Of a stretch of DNA of 64,000 nt, positions 53,145 through 62,700 are shown in pieces (the stretch's first letter is position 1; the number at the start of each line of letters is the position of its first letter). Under the pieces are notes generated by a model. That model did no database searches. It saw only the letters and a program-made list of their open reading frames with translations, and was not told where the DNA came from. Both the position numbers and the translations under genes were made by a program. Where the stretch lies: positions 211,761 to 275,760 of the forward strand of contig NZ_PVNL01000138.1 in NCBI RefSeq assembly GCF_002994635.1. Reading direction: 5' to 3'. This stretch comes from Enhygromyxa salina (GTDB lineage Bacteria; Myxococcota_A; Polyangia; Nannocystales; Nannocystaceae).

Positions 53145-53335
53145 GACCGCCGGCAGGTCTTCGGACTCGCGGGCGCTTCGCCGCCACCTTCGTGGCTGGT
53201 CGGCTTCCTTGGACCCGCGGCTTCCCAGGTATCCCCAGTGCCTTCGTGCGGACCTCGTTCCCGCTCACCGCTGCGGGGGCAGCTCTGGATTCGCACCAGA
53301 TTCCCTCTTGTGACGCCCCTCGTTGTGACTCGGGG
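53145..53335 (-). promoter_or_regulatory. cobalamin (B12) riboswitch
   Basis: On the minus strand the leader reads GGGAATCTGGTGCGAATCC, then AGAGCTGCCCCCGCAGCGGT, then a CACTGG...TGGGAAGCC segment, and ends with GAGTCCGAAGACCTGCCGGC. These blocks, in this order, are the conserved core of class I cobalamin riboswitches: the CCCCCGC...GGTGAGC P3/P4 region, the B12 box and the closing 'GAAGACCTGCC'. It lies about 80 bases before the btuF start, so it probably represses translation or elongation of btuFCD when adenosylcobalamin is abundant. Ends are approximate. Confidence 0.92.
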
Positions 53336-53601
53336 CGAACCGGCGGCGCGACAGGACTAGCCGGGCCAGCGTGGCCGGTCAAGCGCGTCGTCGCGGGACC
53401 AGCGCGAACCGGTAGACCCGCAAAAGACGCAGATCTCATCGGCCACGATGAGGATCGGATCCGCGCGCGGCGACGCCAATTGGGTAGCGAGCCTCGCGAC
53501 AAACGCCGACATTCGCGACCGATGATCAGATAGCCTACGAACGTATCCGCAAGCGGGCCACAAGCGCTGGCCCGAGCTGAAAACAGTCCCCCCCGCCGCC
53601 G
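53336..53601. other. divergent promoter region between the B12 leader and the defence-like operon
   Basis: This 266-bp stretch should contain the start of the riboswitch transcript on the minus strand and the promoter of the three-gene operon on the plus strand. The bases around 53500-53580 are locally less GC-rich. No ORF or repeat was recognised. Confidence 0.4.
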
Positions 53602-56600
53602 ATGATCGACCCACTCCCGTCCTCCGCGATCCCCCAGGCCGACTGCATCGAGCGAGCGCTCGAGTACGCGGTGCTGCTCCACTACCGGCAGTTTGCCCTG
53701 CGTGATCTCGTCTATAGAGGGCGTGACGCGATGTACTATCGCGCCGCCGCCCAGCTCCTCGGCCTGACCGACGCCTCCGGTCAGCCGACCGCGACGGTCG
53801 TCGAGTTCGTCCACGGCGGCGTCGACCCGCTCGAGCTGCTCCGGGCAAGCTTCGAGCGCAGCGCGGTCGGCCTCGCCTGGGCGCGGTTTGGCAAGGGTGG
53901 CCTGTGGAGTCTCGATCCCGACTCGGCCGAGGCGTTCTTGGCCACCGCTACCGAGCTGGCCCCCGCGACCGCCGAGCGGCGGGCGAAGACCCTGCGCACC
54001 TGGTGGCACGAGCTCGCCCCCGAGCACAGCGGGCCGTCGGTCGAGCAGCTGCGCGCCGAGCTGCTGGCCCGGCCGCTCTCGAGCTTTCACCTCTCGGCGC
54101 GCACCACCAACGTGTTTCGCCGGGCGGGCTTCGAGCTCGTGCATCAGGTCGTCGCGCTGACCAGCGTCGGTCTGCTCGAGCTGCGCTCGTTCGGTCAGAT
54201 CTGTCTGCGCGAAGTCGACGGGCTGCTGTCCCAGGCGCCCCCGGGTGAGACGATCGACGAGCTCGCGGCCGCGCTGTCAGCCGGTCAGGTCAGCTGGCCC
54301 GCAGGCTTCGACACCGCCACCGCCACCGCCACCGCCACCGCCGCGGCGCCCAGCCCCGCCACCGTCGACCCCGAGCTCATCGACCTCACCCAGCTCAGCT
54401 GGAACCAGCTCGCCACCACCTTGCCCGCGCACATCCTGGCGCTGAGCATCGAGCAGGTCGACCTTCCAACCCGGACCTACACCTTTTGCGACAGCGAAGG
54501 CATCGAGACGATCGGTCAGCTGGTCGCCCGCTCCAAGGCCGAGGTTCGCGAGGCCCGAGGGGTCGGCCCCGGCACGCTCGCCAGGTCGCTCGAGCAGCTG
54601 CTGCAGACCTGGCAGCGCTACCCCACGCCCGCGCACCTGCAGACCGGCACCTCGGCCGATCCCGCCCACAGCTTCGACCCCAGCGCGTTCGCGACGGTGC
54701 TCGAGCTGTGGGAGGCTCGGCTCTCGCACCTGCCCGACCGCGACGCGCAGGTGGTCCTGCGCCGCAGCGGTGCGGTCGGCGAGGCCGAGACGCTCGAGGC
54801 GATCAGCGAGACCCTGGGCGTCACCCGCGAGCGCGTCCGCCAGATCGAGGGGCGCGGTCTCACCCGCCTGCGGGCCGAGCAGAGCTGGATGAGCCGGATC
54901 CGCGCGACGCTGACCGCGGCCCGCGGCGAGGCCAGCTACCTGTGGCTGAGCGACCTCGAGGACGACAGCTTCCTGCAGCCGCTGGTCGACCGGCCGGCGT
55001 TCGTTCGCTACCTGGCCAACCGCGTGATCCCCGATGACTGGCACGCCTACGCGTGGGATCGAGACGACGTCCTGCTCACCCACAAGCGCGAGCGCGAGCC
55101 CGAGGTCGCCTACGAGGAGCTGGCCGCGGCGCTGCGCCGCACCGAGTGGCCCGCCCCCTACTCGTCGTTCCTCGAGCTGGTCGGCGCGCAGCTGCTCGCG
55201 GACGAGGCCGATCTTCGCCCCCTGTTCATCCAGCGCGCGCAGGCCAGCTTGGCCGTCGACAACGACGATCACCCGTCGGAGGTGCTGCGATTTGGCCACT
55301 CGCGCGACGCTCGGGTGCTCGCGTACCTGACCACCCGCGAGGGCCCGGTCAGCGTGCGCGAGCTACACCAGCTGTTTGGTCGCGGCGCGCTGCCCGACGA
55401 GTGTGTGATCGTCGCCCGCGGCCACGTCGCGTTGCCGCGCCACTTCCGTGACTTCGAGCTGTGGGAGCGGCGCTTGGTCCCGCTGGCGAAGCGCTTCATG
55501 GAGCGGGCAGGCCCCGAGCGCCAGTGGATGGCGCACGACCTGCTCGAGCTCGCCGGTGAAGAAGGCAGGCTGCCAGACTGGATCACGCCGTGGCTGCTCA
55601 GCAGCATGCTCCGGCGCTCGGGGGAGGTCGAAGATCTCGGCCGCCAACGCTTCGCCCTGCGCGGCAGCGTCCCGCAGACGCGTGTGCACCTGGTCCCGGC
55701 GGCGGTCGAGATCCTCGACCGGGCCGGCGCCCCGATCCCCGAGGACCAGCTCCGCGCGCGGCTCGGTGAGCGGGTCGAGGTGCTCGACGCCACCTTCAAC
55801 ACGCTGCGCACCTCGATCCCCGTGTTCCCGCTTGGCGATGGCCGCCTCGGCTTGATCGAGCGCGACATTCCCGGCGGCCTCGATGCGATCCAGCTCGCCG
55901 GCGAGCTGCTCGAGGTCGTGCTGCGTCAGCGCGGCCGCGGCCTGTCCTATCATCAGGCGCTCGGCGAGCTGCGCCAGCTCAGCCCCGAACACGCGCAGTG
56001 GACCACCGGAATGGTCGCGGTCGTCGCCCGCGCCCGGCCCACGATCATCGCCAACCGCTCGGGGATCGGCCTGGACTCATGGGATGGCGTTCGGGTCCCC
56101 ACGCAGGCCGAGCTGCTGCTCGAGCTGCTCAACGCGGGCGAGGGCGTGGCCAGGGTCGACGCGTTCCTGGCGACGCTGCGGGAGCTGCATGGTCGCGAGC
56201 CCCAGCGCGCGTCGATCGCTGGCACCGCCAACTTCGTCGGTGCTCGGCTCCGCGGCGAGTTCGTGGTCCTGGCCGACCTGGCCGACGACTTCATCCCGCC
56301 CATCGAGCGCCGCCGCTCGCAGCCCGAGCCCACCTCAGAGCCCAGCGCAGCCACGCCAGCTCCGAGCCTCAGCCCCGCGCCGGCTGCCCTCGCGCTCGGC
56401 CACCCCAGCGCGACGGCGCTGCCGCCCCAGTTCCCCAGCGCCCGCGACCTCGCGCTGCCCCGGGCCGCCCGCGAGCTCTACACCAAGCTCACCCAGGAGC
56501 TCCCCGGTGACTGGGCCAGCCTGCTCGCGCGCTGCCACGCTCACGCGGCTCAGTTTGCCGCGCTCACCCAGCGCAATGAGTTCCTGCCGGTCAACGAGGC

Positions 56601-56820
56601 CCGCAAGCTCGCCGCCGGCCTGCCCCTGCTGGTCGAGCGCGCCCAAGCCTCCGGTGATCCGGTCGCGCTGCGCCTGGCCTGGGTGGCCGCCCGCTACTTC
56701 GAGATCGCCGACGACGGCGAGCTCGACTTCACGATCGGCGGCCTCGATGACGACGTCGCCGTGTTCAACGCGATCGTCAGCCACCTTGGCTTCGCCGAGC
56801 TCGCGTTCGACCTGACCTGA
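53602..56820 (+). CDS. large protein with RNAP alpha-CTD-like and sigma-70 region 4-like domains
   Basis: The 1072-aa protein carries two helix-hairpin-helix domains like the RNA polymerase alpha CTD (about 154-213: SSFHLSARTTNVFRRAGFEL; and about 273-336: TRTYTFCDSEGIETIGQLVA). A sigma region 4-like HTH follows (about 366-427: ETLEAISETLGVTRERVRQI, then EGRGLTRL). Residues about 540-900 show repeated patterns that could be winged helices (VSVRELHQLFGRGALPDECV; GAPIPEDQLRARLGERV). A Pro/Ala-rich hinge precedes a helical C terminus. No nuclease, ATPase or methylase motif was found. It heads an operon with an SNF2 helicase (31 bp downstream) and an adenine methylase, so a DNA-targeting or transcription-linked role in defence is inferred. 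Confidence 0.75.
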   Translation: MIDPLPSSAIPQADCIERALEYAVLLHYRQFALRDLVYRGRDAMYYRAAAQLLGLTDASGQPTATVVEFVHGGVDPLELLRASFERSAVGLAWARFGKGGLWSLDPDSAEAFLATATELAPATAERRAKTLRTWWHELAPEHSGPSVEQLRAELLARPLSSFHLSARTTNVFRRAGFELVHQVVALTSVGLLELRSFGQICLREVDGLLSQAPPGETIDELAAALSAGQVSWPAGFDTATATATATAAAPSPATVDPELIDLTQLSWNQLATTLPAHILALSIEQVDLPTRTYTFCDSEGIETIGQLVARSKAEVREARGVGPGTLARSLEQLLQTWQRYPTPAHLQTGTSADPAHSFDPSAFATVLELWEARLSHLPDRDAQVVLRRSGAVGEAETLEAISETLGVTRERVRQIEGRGLTRLRAEQSWMSRIRATLTAARGEASYLWLSDLEDDSFLQPLVDRPAFVRYLANRVIPDDWHAYAWDRDDVLLTHKREREPEVAYEELAAALRRTEWPAPYSSFLELVGAQLLADEADLRPLFIQRAQASLAVDNDDHPSEVLRFGHSRDARVLAYLTTREGPVSVRELHQLFGRGALPDECVIVARGHVALPRHFRDFELWERRLVPLAKRFMERAGPERQWMAHDLLELAGEEGRLPDWITPWLLSSMLRRSGEVEDLGRQRFALRGSVPQTRVHLVPAAVEILDRAGAPIPEDQLRARLGERVEVLDATFNTLRTSIPVFPLGDGRLGLIERDIPGGLDAIQLAGELLEVVLRQRGRGLSYHQALGELRQLSPEHAQWTTGMVAVVARARPTIIANRSGIGLDSWDGVRVPTQAELLLELLNAGEGVARVDAFLATLRELHGREPQRASIAGTANFVGARLRGEFVVLADLADDFIPPIERRRSQPEPTSEPSAATPAPSLSPAPAALALGHPSATALPPQFPSARDLALPRAARELYTKLTQELPGDWASLLARCHAHAAQFAALTQRNEFLPVNEARKLAAGLPLLVERAQASGDPVALRLAWVAARYFEIADDGELDFTIGGLDDDVAVFNAIVSHLGFAELAFDLT
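54311..54342 (+). repeat. (ACCGCC)n tract encoding Thr-Ala repeats
   Basis: About five six-base units encode a Thr-Ala hinge between the first alpha-CTD-like domain and the second. It is probably an interdomain linker. Confidence 0.7.
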
Positions 56821-56851
56821 TCTGAACCTGTGCGAAGCTCCAGCCTGCCGC

Positions 56852-59785
56852 ATGCCTGATCGCGCCGCTGCCAACGTCACCCCTGCCGCCACCGAGGTCC
56901 GCTACGCCGCCGGCGCCCGCGTCGAGATCCGCGACGAAGAGTGGATGGTCCGCAGCGTCCAGGGCACGGCCACCGGCGGCCACGCGCTGCGGGTCGTCGG
57001 CGTCAGCGACCTGGTCCGGGGCCGCGAGTCGATGTTCCTGGACGACCTGGATCAGGTCACCGTCCTCGACCCCCGCGAGACCGCGCTGGTCGGCGACGAC
57101 TCCCCGCAGTACCGACGCACCCGCCTGTACCTCGAGAGCCTGCTGCGGCAGTCGCCGCCGACCAGCGCCGCGCTGACGATCGGCCACCGCGGGGCCATGA
57201 ACGTCAACCAGTATCAGCTGGTCCCCGCGGCCAAGGCCCTGGCCCAGCCGCGCGCGCGGATCCTGATCGCCGACGGCGTCGGCCTGGGCAAGACCCTCGA
57301 GGTCGGGGTCCTGCTCGCCGAGCTGATCCGCCGCGGCCGCGGCCGGCGGATCTTGGTGGTCGCGCTGCGCTCGGTGCTCGAGCAGTTTCAGGGCGAGCTG
57401 TGGGCCCGGTTCACGATCCCGCTGGTCCGCCTGGACTCGCGCGGGATCCAGCGGGTCCAGCAGCAGATCCCCGCGAACATGAACCCCTTCCACTTCTACG
57501 AGCGGGTGATCATCTCGATCGACACCCTCAAGCGCGACACCAAGTATCGCCGGTTCTTGGACGACTGTCGGTGGGACGCGATCGTGATCGACGAGTGCCA
57601 GCACGTGGCCGAGCGCTCGACCCAAAAGGGCCAGGCCAGCATGCGCGCCCAGCTGGCCCAGCGGCTCGCGCGGACCTGTGACGCGCTGATCCTGACCTCG
57701 GCCACGCCCCACGACGGCCGGCCCGAGAGCTTCGCGAGCTTGATGAACCTGCTGGATCCGACCGCGGTCACCAACCCGTCGGAATTCACCAACGAGGAGA
57801 TCGGCGGGCTCTACGTGCGCCGGTTCAAGAAGGACATCGAGCACGAGGTCAGCGAGTCGTTTCAAGATCGCCAGCTGGTCCCCCACCACGTCAGCGCGAC
57901 GCCGGCCGAAGAGGCCCTGCTCGCCGCCCTGGCCACGGCCGAGTTCAAGACGATCGGCCGGCTGAGCAAGGCCGGCGAGTTCGCGGGCAGCGGCGCGCTG
58001 TTTCGGACCTTGCTCAAGAAGTCCGCGCTGAGCTCGGCCGACGCGCTGCTGAGCACGCTGTCCGAGCGCAGCAAGCACCCACGCCTGAGCAAGCCAGACA
58101 AGGGCGCCGGCTCGCCCGAGGCCGCCCACGATCGCGCCCTCATCGGCCAGCTGAGCAAGCTGGCCAGGTCGGCCCAGGCCGGCGAAGACACCCAGCAGCT
58201 GCCGTCCAAGCTGGCCCGCCTGATCGAGCTGCTGCGCAGCTTTGGCGACGATCGTGTGGTCGTGTTCTCCGAGCGCATCCACACCCTCGACATGCTCGAG
58301 CGCGTGCTCGGCCGCGAGCTGGGCCTCGACGACGGGGCGATCCGGCTGTTCTCGGGCAGCCTCGACGACACCAGCCAGCAACAGACCGTCAAGGACTTCG
58401 GCAGCCGCGACAGCAAGATCCGCGTGCTGCTGTGCTCCGACGCCGCCGCCGAGGGCATCAACCTCCACTTTTACTGCCACCGCCTGGTCCACTACGACAT
58501 CCCGTGGTCGCTGATCACCCTCGAGCAGCGCAACGGCCGAATCGACCGCTACGGCCAGACCGAGCAGCCGCAGATCCACTACCTCCTGACCCGGGCCGCC
58601 AGCGAAGGCATCGACGCCGACATGCAGGTGCTCGATCGCCTGGTCCAAAAAGAGCACGAGGCCCACAAGAACCTGGGCGACGTGCAGTCGCTGCTGCACC
58701 TGCAAGACGCCGCCTCCGAAGAGCAGCACGTGCTCGAGGGCGTCGCCGCTGGCCACAGCCCCGAGCAGATCATCCCCGAGGTCCCCGATCCGGCCACCAC
58801 CGAGTCGTTCAGCGGCCTCGACTTTCTCGCCGAGCTCGCCGCCACCCAGGCGCAGAGCGAGCGCGAGGCCCAGGAGCTCGAGCTCGCCCCGTCGATCAGC
58901 CTCTACCCCGACGACCTCAGCTTCACCCTCGACGCGTTTGGCGAGCTCGCCTCGGCCTACGACGACATTCAGCCCGCGACCGCCCACGTCGAGGCTTCGG
59001 GGCTCGAGATCGTGGCCCCGCCGGACCTCGCCCGCCGGTTCGAGCTGCTCCCGCCCGAGCTCCAGCGCGACGGCGACGGCCGGTTCAAGCTCACCACCGA
59101 CCGCGAGTTTCTCATGCGCGAGTTCCAGCGGGCCCGCGAGCGCAGCCACGACTGGCCGGCCTGGGATCTGCTGTGGCCGCTCAACCCGATCAGCGAGTGG
59201 CTGTGCGATCGCCTGGTCGCCCACATGACCCGGCACGCGGCCCCGGTGATCGGCGTGGATCAGGGCCTCGAGCCCGGCCAGGTCTGCTTCATGGTCCACG
59301 CCGTGGTCTCCAACCAGCGCAGTCAGCCGACGATCAGCCAGTGGTTTGGGCTGTGCTTCACGTCCGCCGAGCAGCCCCCCACGGTCATCGAGGCCGCCCA
59401 GCTGATCGCGCAGCTGGGTCTGGATCGCCCGCTCGCCAACGACGGCCGGGCCCGCGACACCGCGCCGCTGCTGGGCCTGCGCGAGCTCGCCGTCGACGCG
59501 GCCAAGGCCCACATGGCCGCGGTCCGCAGCGCGCGGGCCAAACAATTGAAGCCAAAGATCCGCGCCGAGATCCGCCGGCTCGACAGCTGGGCCGACGCCC
59601 GCCTCGACCAGCTCGACGACCGCATCGCGGCCGAGAAGCGAGCCGTGCGCGCCGCTCAGCTCGAGCAAGAAAAGGCCCGGGTCGAGCGGCTTCAGCACGA
59701 ACGCAAGCAATGGTTTCAAGAAGCGCTCGCGACCGACGCCGAGCCCTACCTGCGCATCGCCGCGGTGTTCGTGAAAGGCAGCTGA
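56852..59785 (+). CDS. SNF2-family helicase, DISARM DrmD-like
   Basis: The 977-aa ATPase has Walker A GVGLGKT (142-148), the motif II variant DECQH (247-251), motif III SATPH (about 284), and motif VI in LEQRNGRIDRYGQ (about 558-570). The N-terminal segment and 'MNVNQYQLVPAAKALAQPRA' precede the core. The helicase C-domain is followed by about 350 residues ending in a charged coiled coil. This architecture is shared with SNF2-like helicases of defence islands, including DrmD of class 1 DISARM. It lies three bases before a large adenine methylase gene, the arrangement known for drmD-drmMI. Whether drmA, drmB and drmC follow cannot be seen. Confidence 0.8.
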   Translation: MPDRAAANVTPAATEVRYAAGARVEIRDEEWMVRSVQGTATGGHALRVVGVSDLVRGRESMFLDDLDQVTVLDPRETALVGDDSPQYRRTRLYLESLLRQSPPTSAALTIGHRGAMNVNQYQLVPAAKALAQPRARILIADGVGLGKTLEVGVLLAELIRRGRGRRILVVALRSVLEQFQGELWARFTIPLVRLDSRGIQRVQQQIPANMNPFHFYERVIISIDTLKRDTKYRRFLDDCRWDAIVIDECQHVAERSTQKGQASMRAQLAQRLARTCDALILTSATPHDGRPESFASLMNLLDPTAVTNPSEFTNEEIGGLYVRRFKKDIEHEVSESFQDRQLVPHHVSATPAEEALLAALATAEFKTIGRLSKAGEFAGSGALFRTLLKKSALSSADALLSTLSERSKHPRLSKPDKGAGSPEAAHDRALIGQLSKLARSAQAGEDTQQLPSKLARLIELLRSFGDDRVVVFSERIHTLDMLERVLGRELGLDDGAIRLFSGSLDDTSQQQTVKDFGSRDSKIRVLLCSDAAAEGINLHFYCHRLVHYDIPWSLITLEQRNGRIDRYGQTEQPQIHYLLTRAASEGIDADMQVLDRLVQKEHEAHKNLGDVQSLLHLQDAASEEQHVLEGVAAGHSPEQIIPEVPDPATTESFSGLDFLAELAATQAQSEREAQELELAPSISLYPDDLSFTLDAFGELASAYDDIQPATAHVEASGLEIVAPPDLARRFELLPPELQRDGDGRFKLTTDREFLMREFQRARERSHDWPAWDLLWPLNPISEWLCDRLVAHMTRHAAPVIGVDQGLEPGQVCFMVHAVVSNQRSQPTISQWFGLCFTSAEQPPTVIEAAQLIAQLGLDRPLANDGRARDTAPLLGLRELAVDAAKAHMAAVRSARAKQLKPKIRAEIRRLDSWADARLDQLDDRIAAEKRAVRAAQLEQEKARVERLQHERKQWFQEALATDAEPYLRIAAVFVKGS

Positions 59786-59788
59786 GCC

Positions 59789-62700
59789 ATGGCGATCGAC
59801 ACCACCCACGTCCACAACGTCGGCGACTTCTACTCGCAGCACTACCTCGACGCGGTCCTGCCCGAGGATCTGCAGCCGGTGTTCGCGGCCTGGTCGGCCC
59901 GCGAAAAAGACGGCGGCGCCCGAGCGCCCGCCAAGCTGCTGGCCCGCCTGGCCGAGCCCTACTTCAAGGCCCTCGCCGCGTTCCAGAGCGCCGTCGACGA
60001 CCCCGACACCCGCGTGGGCGTCTGCGCCAGCTTTCACGCCCAGGTGCTCGAGGCCCTGGGCTACCAGCGCGCGCCCGTGGTCCGGGCCCTGCCCGACGAC
60101 ACCGAGCTGCCGCTGACCCTGGCCATTGACCTGCACGGCCGGCCGTTCTTGTGGGTGATCGAGCTGCCGTTCCCCGAGTCCGAGGACGAGGCCGACCCCC
60201 TGGCCGCGCTGCCGCTCGCGTGGTTGGCCGGCCTGGAACCCAACGAACCCGACGACCCCGAACAGTCGGCCCCCCGCGCCAGCATCCGCGAGCTGCTCGA
60301 CGGCCCGCTGCTGCGCCAGGACGAGCCGCCCCGCTGGGTCTTGCTGCTGGCCGGCCCCGACGTGTTCTTGGTCGACCGCGACAAGTGGCCGCAGGGCCAG
60401 CACCTCCACTTTGCCCTGGGCGAGATGCTGGGCCAGCGCAAGGCCGCCGCGCTCCGGGCCGCGGTTGGCCTCCTGCACCGCGAGGTCCTGCTGCCCGAGG
60501 GCGGCCGCTCGCTGCTCGACCAGATCGACGAGAAGTCGCACAAGCACGCGTTCGCGGTCAGCACGGATCTCAAGTTTGGCGTCCAGAAGGCGATCGAGCT
60601 GATCGGCAACGAGGCCGTCTACTACAAGGGCAAGGTCAGCAAAGAGAAGCTCTACGACCGGCCCGAGCTGGCCAGCGAGCTGGCCAACGACTGCGTCACC
60701 TACCTGTACCGGCTGTTGTTCTTGTTCTACGTGGAGGCCCGCGGCGGCGACATGGGCATCGTGCCGATGAACGCCGACGCCTACCGCCTGGGCCTGAGCG
60801 TGGAGTCGCTGCGCGACCTCGAGCTGATCCCGCTCAACACCGAGCGCGCCCGCGAGGGCTTCTTCATTCACCACAGCCTGCAAAAGCTGTTCGAGGTCGT
60901 GCACCTGGGCTGGCCGGTCAAGCGCCAGCGCGACATCAAGGCCACCTACGCCGACGCCGTCGACCTCACCGTGGTCGCCCAGCGCAGCCCGCTGTTCGAC
61001 CAGGCCCGCACGCCCTTCGATCGCGACCGCACCCCGATCCTGAGCTCGGTCAAGCTGCGCAACGTGGTCTTGCAGCAGGTCATCGCCCTCTTGTCGCTGT
61101 CCAAGCCGGGCGACACCAGCCGCGGCCGGGGCCAGCGCGGGCGGATCAGCTACGCGCAGCTGGGGATCAACCAGCTCGGCGCCGTGTACGAGGGCCTGCT
61201 CTCGTACACCGGCTTCTTCACCCAAGAGGACACCTTCGAGGTTCAAAACCCCAAGGACAAGGCCGACGACGCCCGGGTGTTCTACGTGGGCCGCAGCGCG
61301 GCCGGGGACTACGCCGACGACGAGTTTCGCAAGACCGAGAGCGGCAAGAAGATCCACCACCCCAAGGGCACCTTCTTGTTTCGCCTGGCCGGCCGCGACC
61401 GAGAGAAGAGCGCCTCGTTTTACACGCCCGAGGTGCTGACCAAGTGCCTGACCAAGTACACGCTCAAAGAGCGCCTGGGTCAGCCGGGCCCGGGCCCGAG
61501 CGCAGACCCGGGTGAGCCTGGGTCTGCCGGGCTGTCGGCCACCGAGATCCTCCAGCTGACCGTGTGCGAGCCAGCGATGGGCTCGGGTGCGTTCTTGAAC
61601 GAGGCCGTCAGCCAGCTCGCCCACGCCTACCTCGAGCGCCGCCAGGCCGAGCTCGACCAGCTGATCCCGGCCGAGGACTACCAGCGCGAGTGGCTGCGGG
61701 TGAAGTATCACTTCGTGGTCAACAACTGCTACGGCGTGGACCTCAACCCGCTCGCGGCCGAGCTGGGCAAGGTCTCGCTGTGGCTGGGTGTCCTGCAGCC
61801 TGGCGTGGAGGCGCCGTATCTGGACCCGCGGATCAAGGTTGGCAACAGCTTGATCGGCGCGCGCCGGGCCGTGTACGCGCCCGAGGATCTGCTGCGCAAG
61901 CCCAACAAGAAGACCGGCGCGGTCAACTGGCTGGGCCTCGTGCCCAAGCGGGTCGCCCCCGGTGAGGCCCGGCCGGCCGGGCACATCTATCACTTCTTGG
62001 TCCCCGACGAGGCCATGGCCCCGTACGAGAAGGACAAGGTGGTCAAGAAGCTGTGGAGCGAGCAGATCGGCGAGCTCAAGGCGTGGCGCAAGGCCGCGTG
62101 CAAGCCGTTTAGCAAGGGCGAGGTCGCCCGGCTGCAGGCGCTGAGTGATGCGATTGATCAGCTGTGGGGAATCCACGTCGAGCAGCGCGGCAGCGTGCTC
62201 GAGCGGGTCCGGCAGCCGATCCAGCTGTGGGGGCAGCCGGAGATCCAGGCGGGGCCGGACAGCCGGTGGAAGACGATTGAGGAGTGCGAGCTGATCGGGC
62301 AAGCGACCCAGCGGGCCGGCAGCGCGGGGCGGCGGCTGCGTGCGGTCATGGATTATTGGTGCGAGCTGTGGTCGTGGTCGCTCGATGACGTGAAGGGGCT
62401 GCCGAGCCGTGAGGCGTGGGCGGACAAGGTCGAGGCGATGCTGACCGGGCGCGAGGTGCCGGTGATCGCGGGGCGGTATCTGCACTGGGAGCTGGAATTT
62501 GCGGAGGTGTTTGCGGGGCGGGGTGGGTTTGATGTGATCTTGGGGAATCCGCCTTGGATTAAATTGGAGTGGAAGGAGGCGGGGATCCTTGGGGATCTGC
62601 GGCCGACGATGGAGCTGCGGAAGCTGAGCGCGAAGCAGGTCGCGGATGAGCGGGACGAGGCGTTGGGGTCGGCGGCGGCTCGGGCGGGGTACGTGGCGGA

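Noticed and set aside
56777..62485. A 1902-codon open frame on the minus strand opposite the helicase and methylase genes
   Set aside because: Its protein is Leu/Ala/Gly/Arg-rich without domains, and it is antisense to two clearly recognisable enzymes. Stop codons are rare in this frame because of GC-rich codon use.
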